Shown piece by piece: positions 63,331 to 64,000 of a stretch of 64,000 bases of DNA. Below the pieces are notes generated by a model. That model saw only the letters and a program-made list of their open reading frames with translations. It searched no databases and was not told where the DNA came from. The first letter of the stretch is position 1. The number at the start of each line of letters is the position of its first letter. Source of the stretch: Tigriopus japonicus (taxonomy: Eukaryota; Arthropoda; Copepoda; Harpacticoida; Harpacticidae); the NCBI GenBank assembly GCA_010645155.1, contig JAAGOF010000122.1, positions 185,019 through 249,018 of the forward strand. The letters run 5' to 3'. A program made the translations under genes and the position numbers.

Positions 63331-63978
63331 AGTAATCAAGAGGCAAGAATGAAAATTATGATTAATCAATCCATAATGAAGAGATCAGCTTTGTTGGTCA
63401 CGAGGAGACTATATACACGCTTTCCAACTGTTCATAAAATCAGATCAGATTTCAGCTCGCAAATCTAAACGAAGAATAAAGAGCAAAATGACTCTTGACG
63501 ACACGTTCAACTTCAGAAAAAGTATTGAGGAATTATCGGTCGCCTACTCAGCGAAATGGAAAACCGATCTCTAATCCAATGTCTTCAACAATGGAACTTC
63601 CACTTCAAAATGCAGAATTTGGACAATGTTCTTTTAAATGATATGGTATGTTATATTTCGGGGTTTTGGGTGGAATATTGGCAAGATTCATTGATATTCA
63701 GTTAATGATTATTTGCCACCCCAGGTTCCTCTTAAGCCAGAGGCTTGTTTTTGAGAGGACCTTGGACACAAAATCAAATAGGGTAGTTCCTGCTACAGGC
63801 GCATGAAATAAGTTGCCTTATGAGTCTAATGAACCCCTTCCCATACTAAGGCAACAAAGAATATCTACACGGTCAACCACGACAAGAAAAGCAATTTTCG
63901 TTTTGACAAAAGGTTGAATATGAGCGTGTGATTTCGTCTGTCAAGTGCGAGATCCACTCTTTAGTGGTTAGTCATAAG
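63331..63978. other. No gene seen
   Basis: About 650 bp without a long open frame or recognisable motif. It may be flanking DNA or element leader. Confidence 0.4.
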
Positions 63979-64000
63979 TAGAGCGGCCGAAAATATTTAA
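63979..64000. mobile_element. Start of a second AT-rich inverted-repeat element
   Basis: TAGAGCGGCCGAAAATATTTA is identical to the left terminus at 58204. It runs off the window. Confidence 0.7.

Overview
This is eukaryotic, almost certainly animal, DNA. It has a spliced host-gene fragment with a GT-AG intron, LINE-type reverse transcriptases with an A-rich tail and target duplication, and many Ty3/gypsy-class LTR elements. Primer sites complementary to tRNA-Ser (TGGCGCAGTCGGT) and an env-bearing gypsy element fit an arthropod. A crustacean such as a copepod is my guess, at low confidence. Almost nothing here is ordinary genic sequence: the window is a graveyard of nested transposons.

Positions 1-22372 hold one full-length gypsy element (A, + strand) carrying four direct insertions. 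These are gypsy element B (1438-9872, TSD GTCCG), which itself contains gypsy element J (3470-7812, minus, TSD ATGCC); a 2.5-kb inverted-repeat element (12169-14637); a 5'-truncated LINE (14711-15774, minus, TSD TTGTATTTTG); and gypsy element C (16572-22017, minus, TSD CTTAT). A itself sits in an older minus-strand gypsy relic (D, 22373-23095). Removing the insertions restores A's reading frame, so the insertion order can be read directly.

Positions 23096-30381 are a 3'-truncated gypsy element E (minus), split by a 3756-bp DNA transposon, T (24390-28145). T has 263-bp inverted repeats about 98% identical, a 4-bp TGCA duplication, and a Cys-rich, putative DDE-type protein that I cannot place in a named superfamily. 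It is the strongest candidate here for something undescribed. Positions 30382-32222 are a solo LTR (TSD GTAG) containing a hAT-like MITE (TSD TCTGAGCA). A LINE fragment, a gypsy relic and a second hAT-like MITE follow, up to 36339.

Positions 36841-37518 are two exons of a Golgi-type carbohydrate sulfotransferase, the only host gene I can support. Its next intron has received a 13-kb env-bearing gypsy element G (37790-50826, TSD GTAA). G encodes gag, protease, RT/RNase H, integrase, a five-motif dUTPase and an envelope protein with signal peptide, RPKR-type cleavage site and C-terminal membrane segment. All are broken by stops or frameshifts. A Mutator-like element (9-bp TSD) and a foldback-like minisatellite element (9-bp TSD) sit inside G.

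Positions 51123-64000 contain an LTR-flanked 5.3-kb interior without recognisable RT (K), a gypsy pol block that shares an LTR with it (H), an AT-rich inverted-repeat element, a LINE fragment, another gypsy gag-protease block (I) and a 56-bp minisatellite. A second copy of the AT-rich element begins at the last bases of the window.
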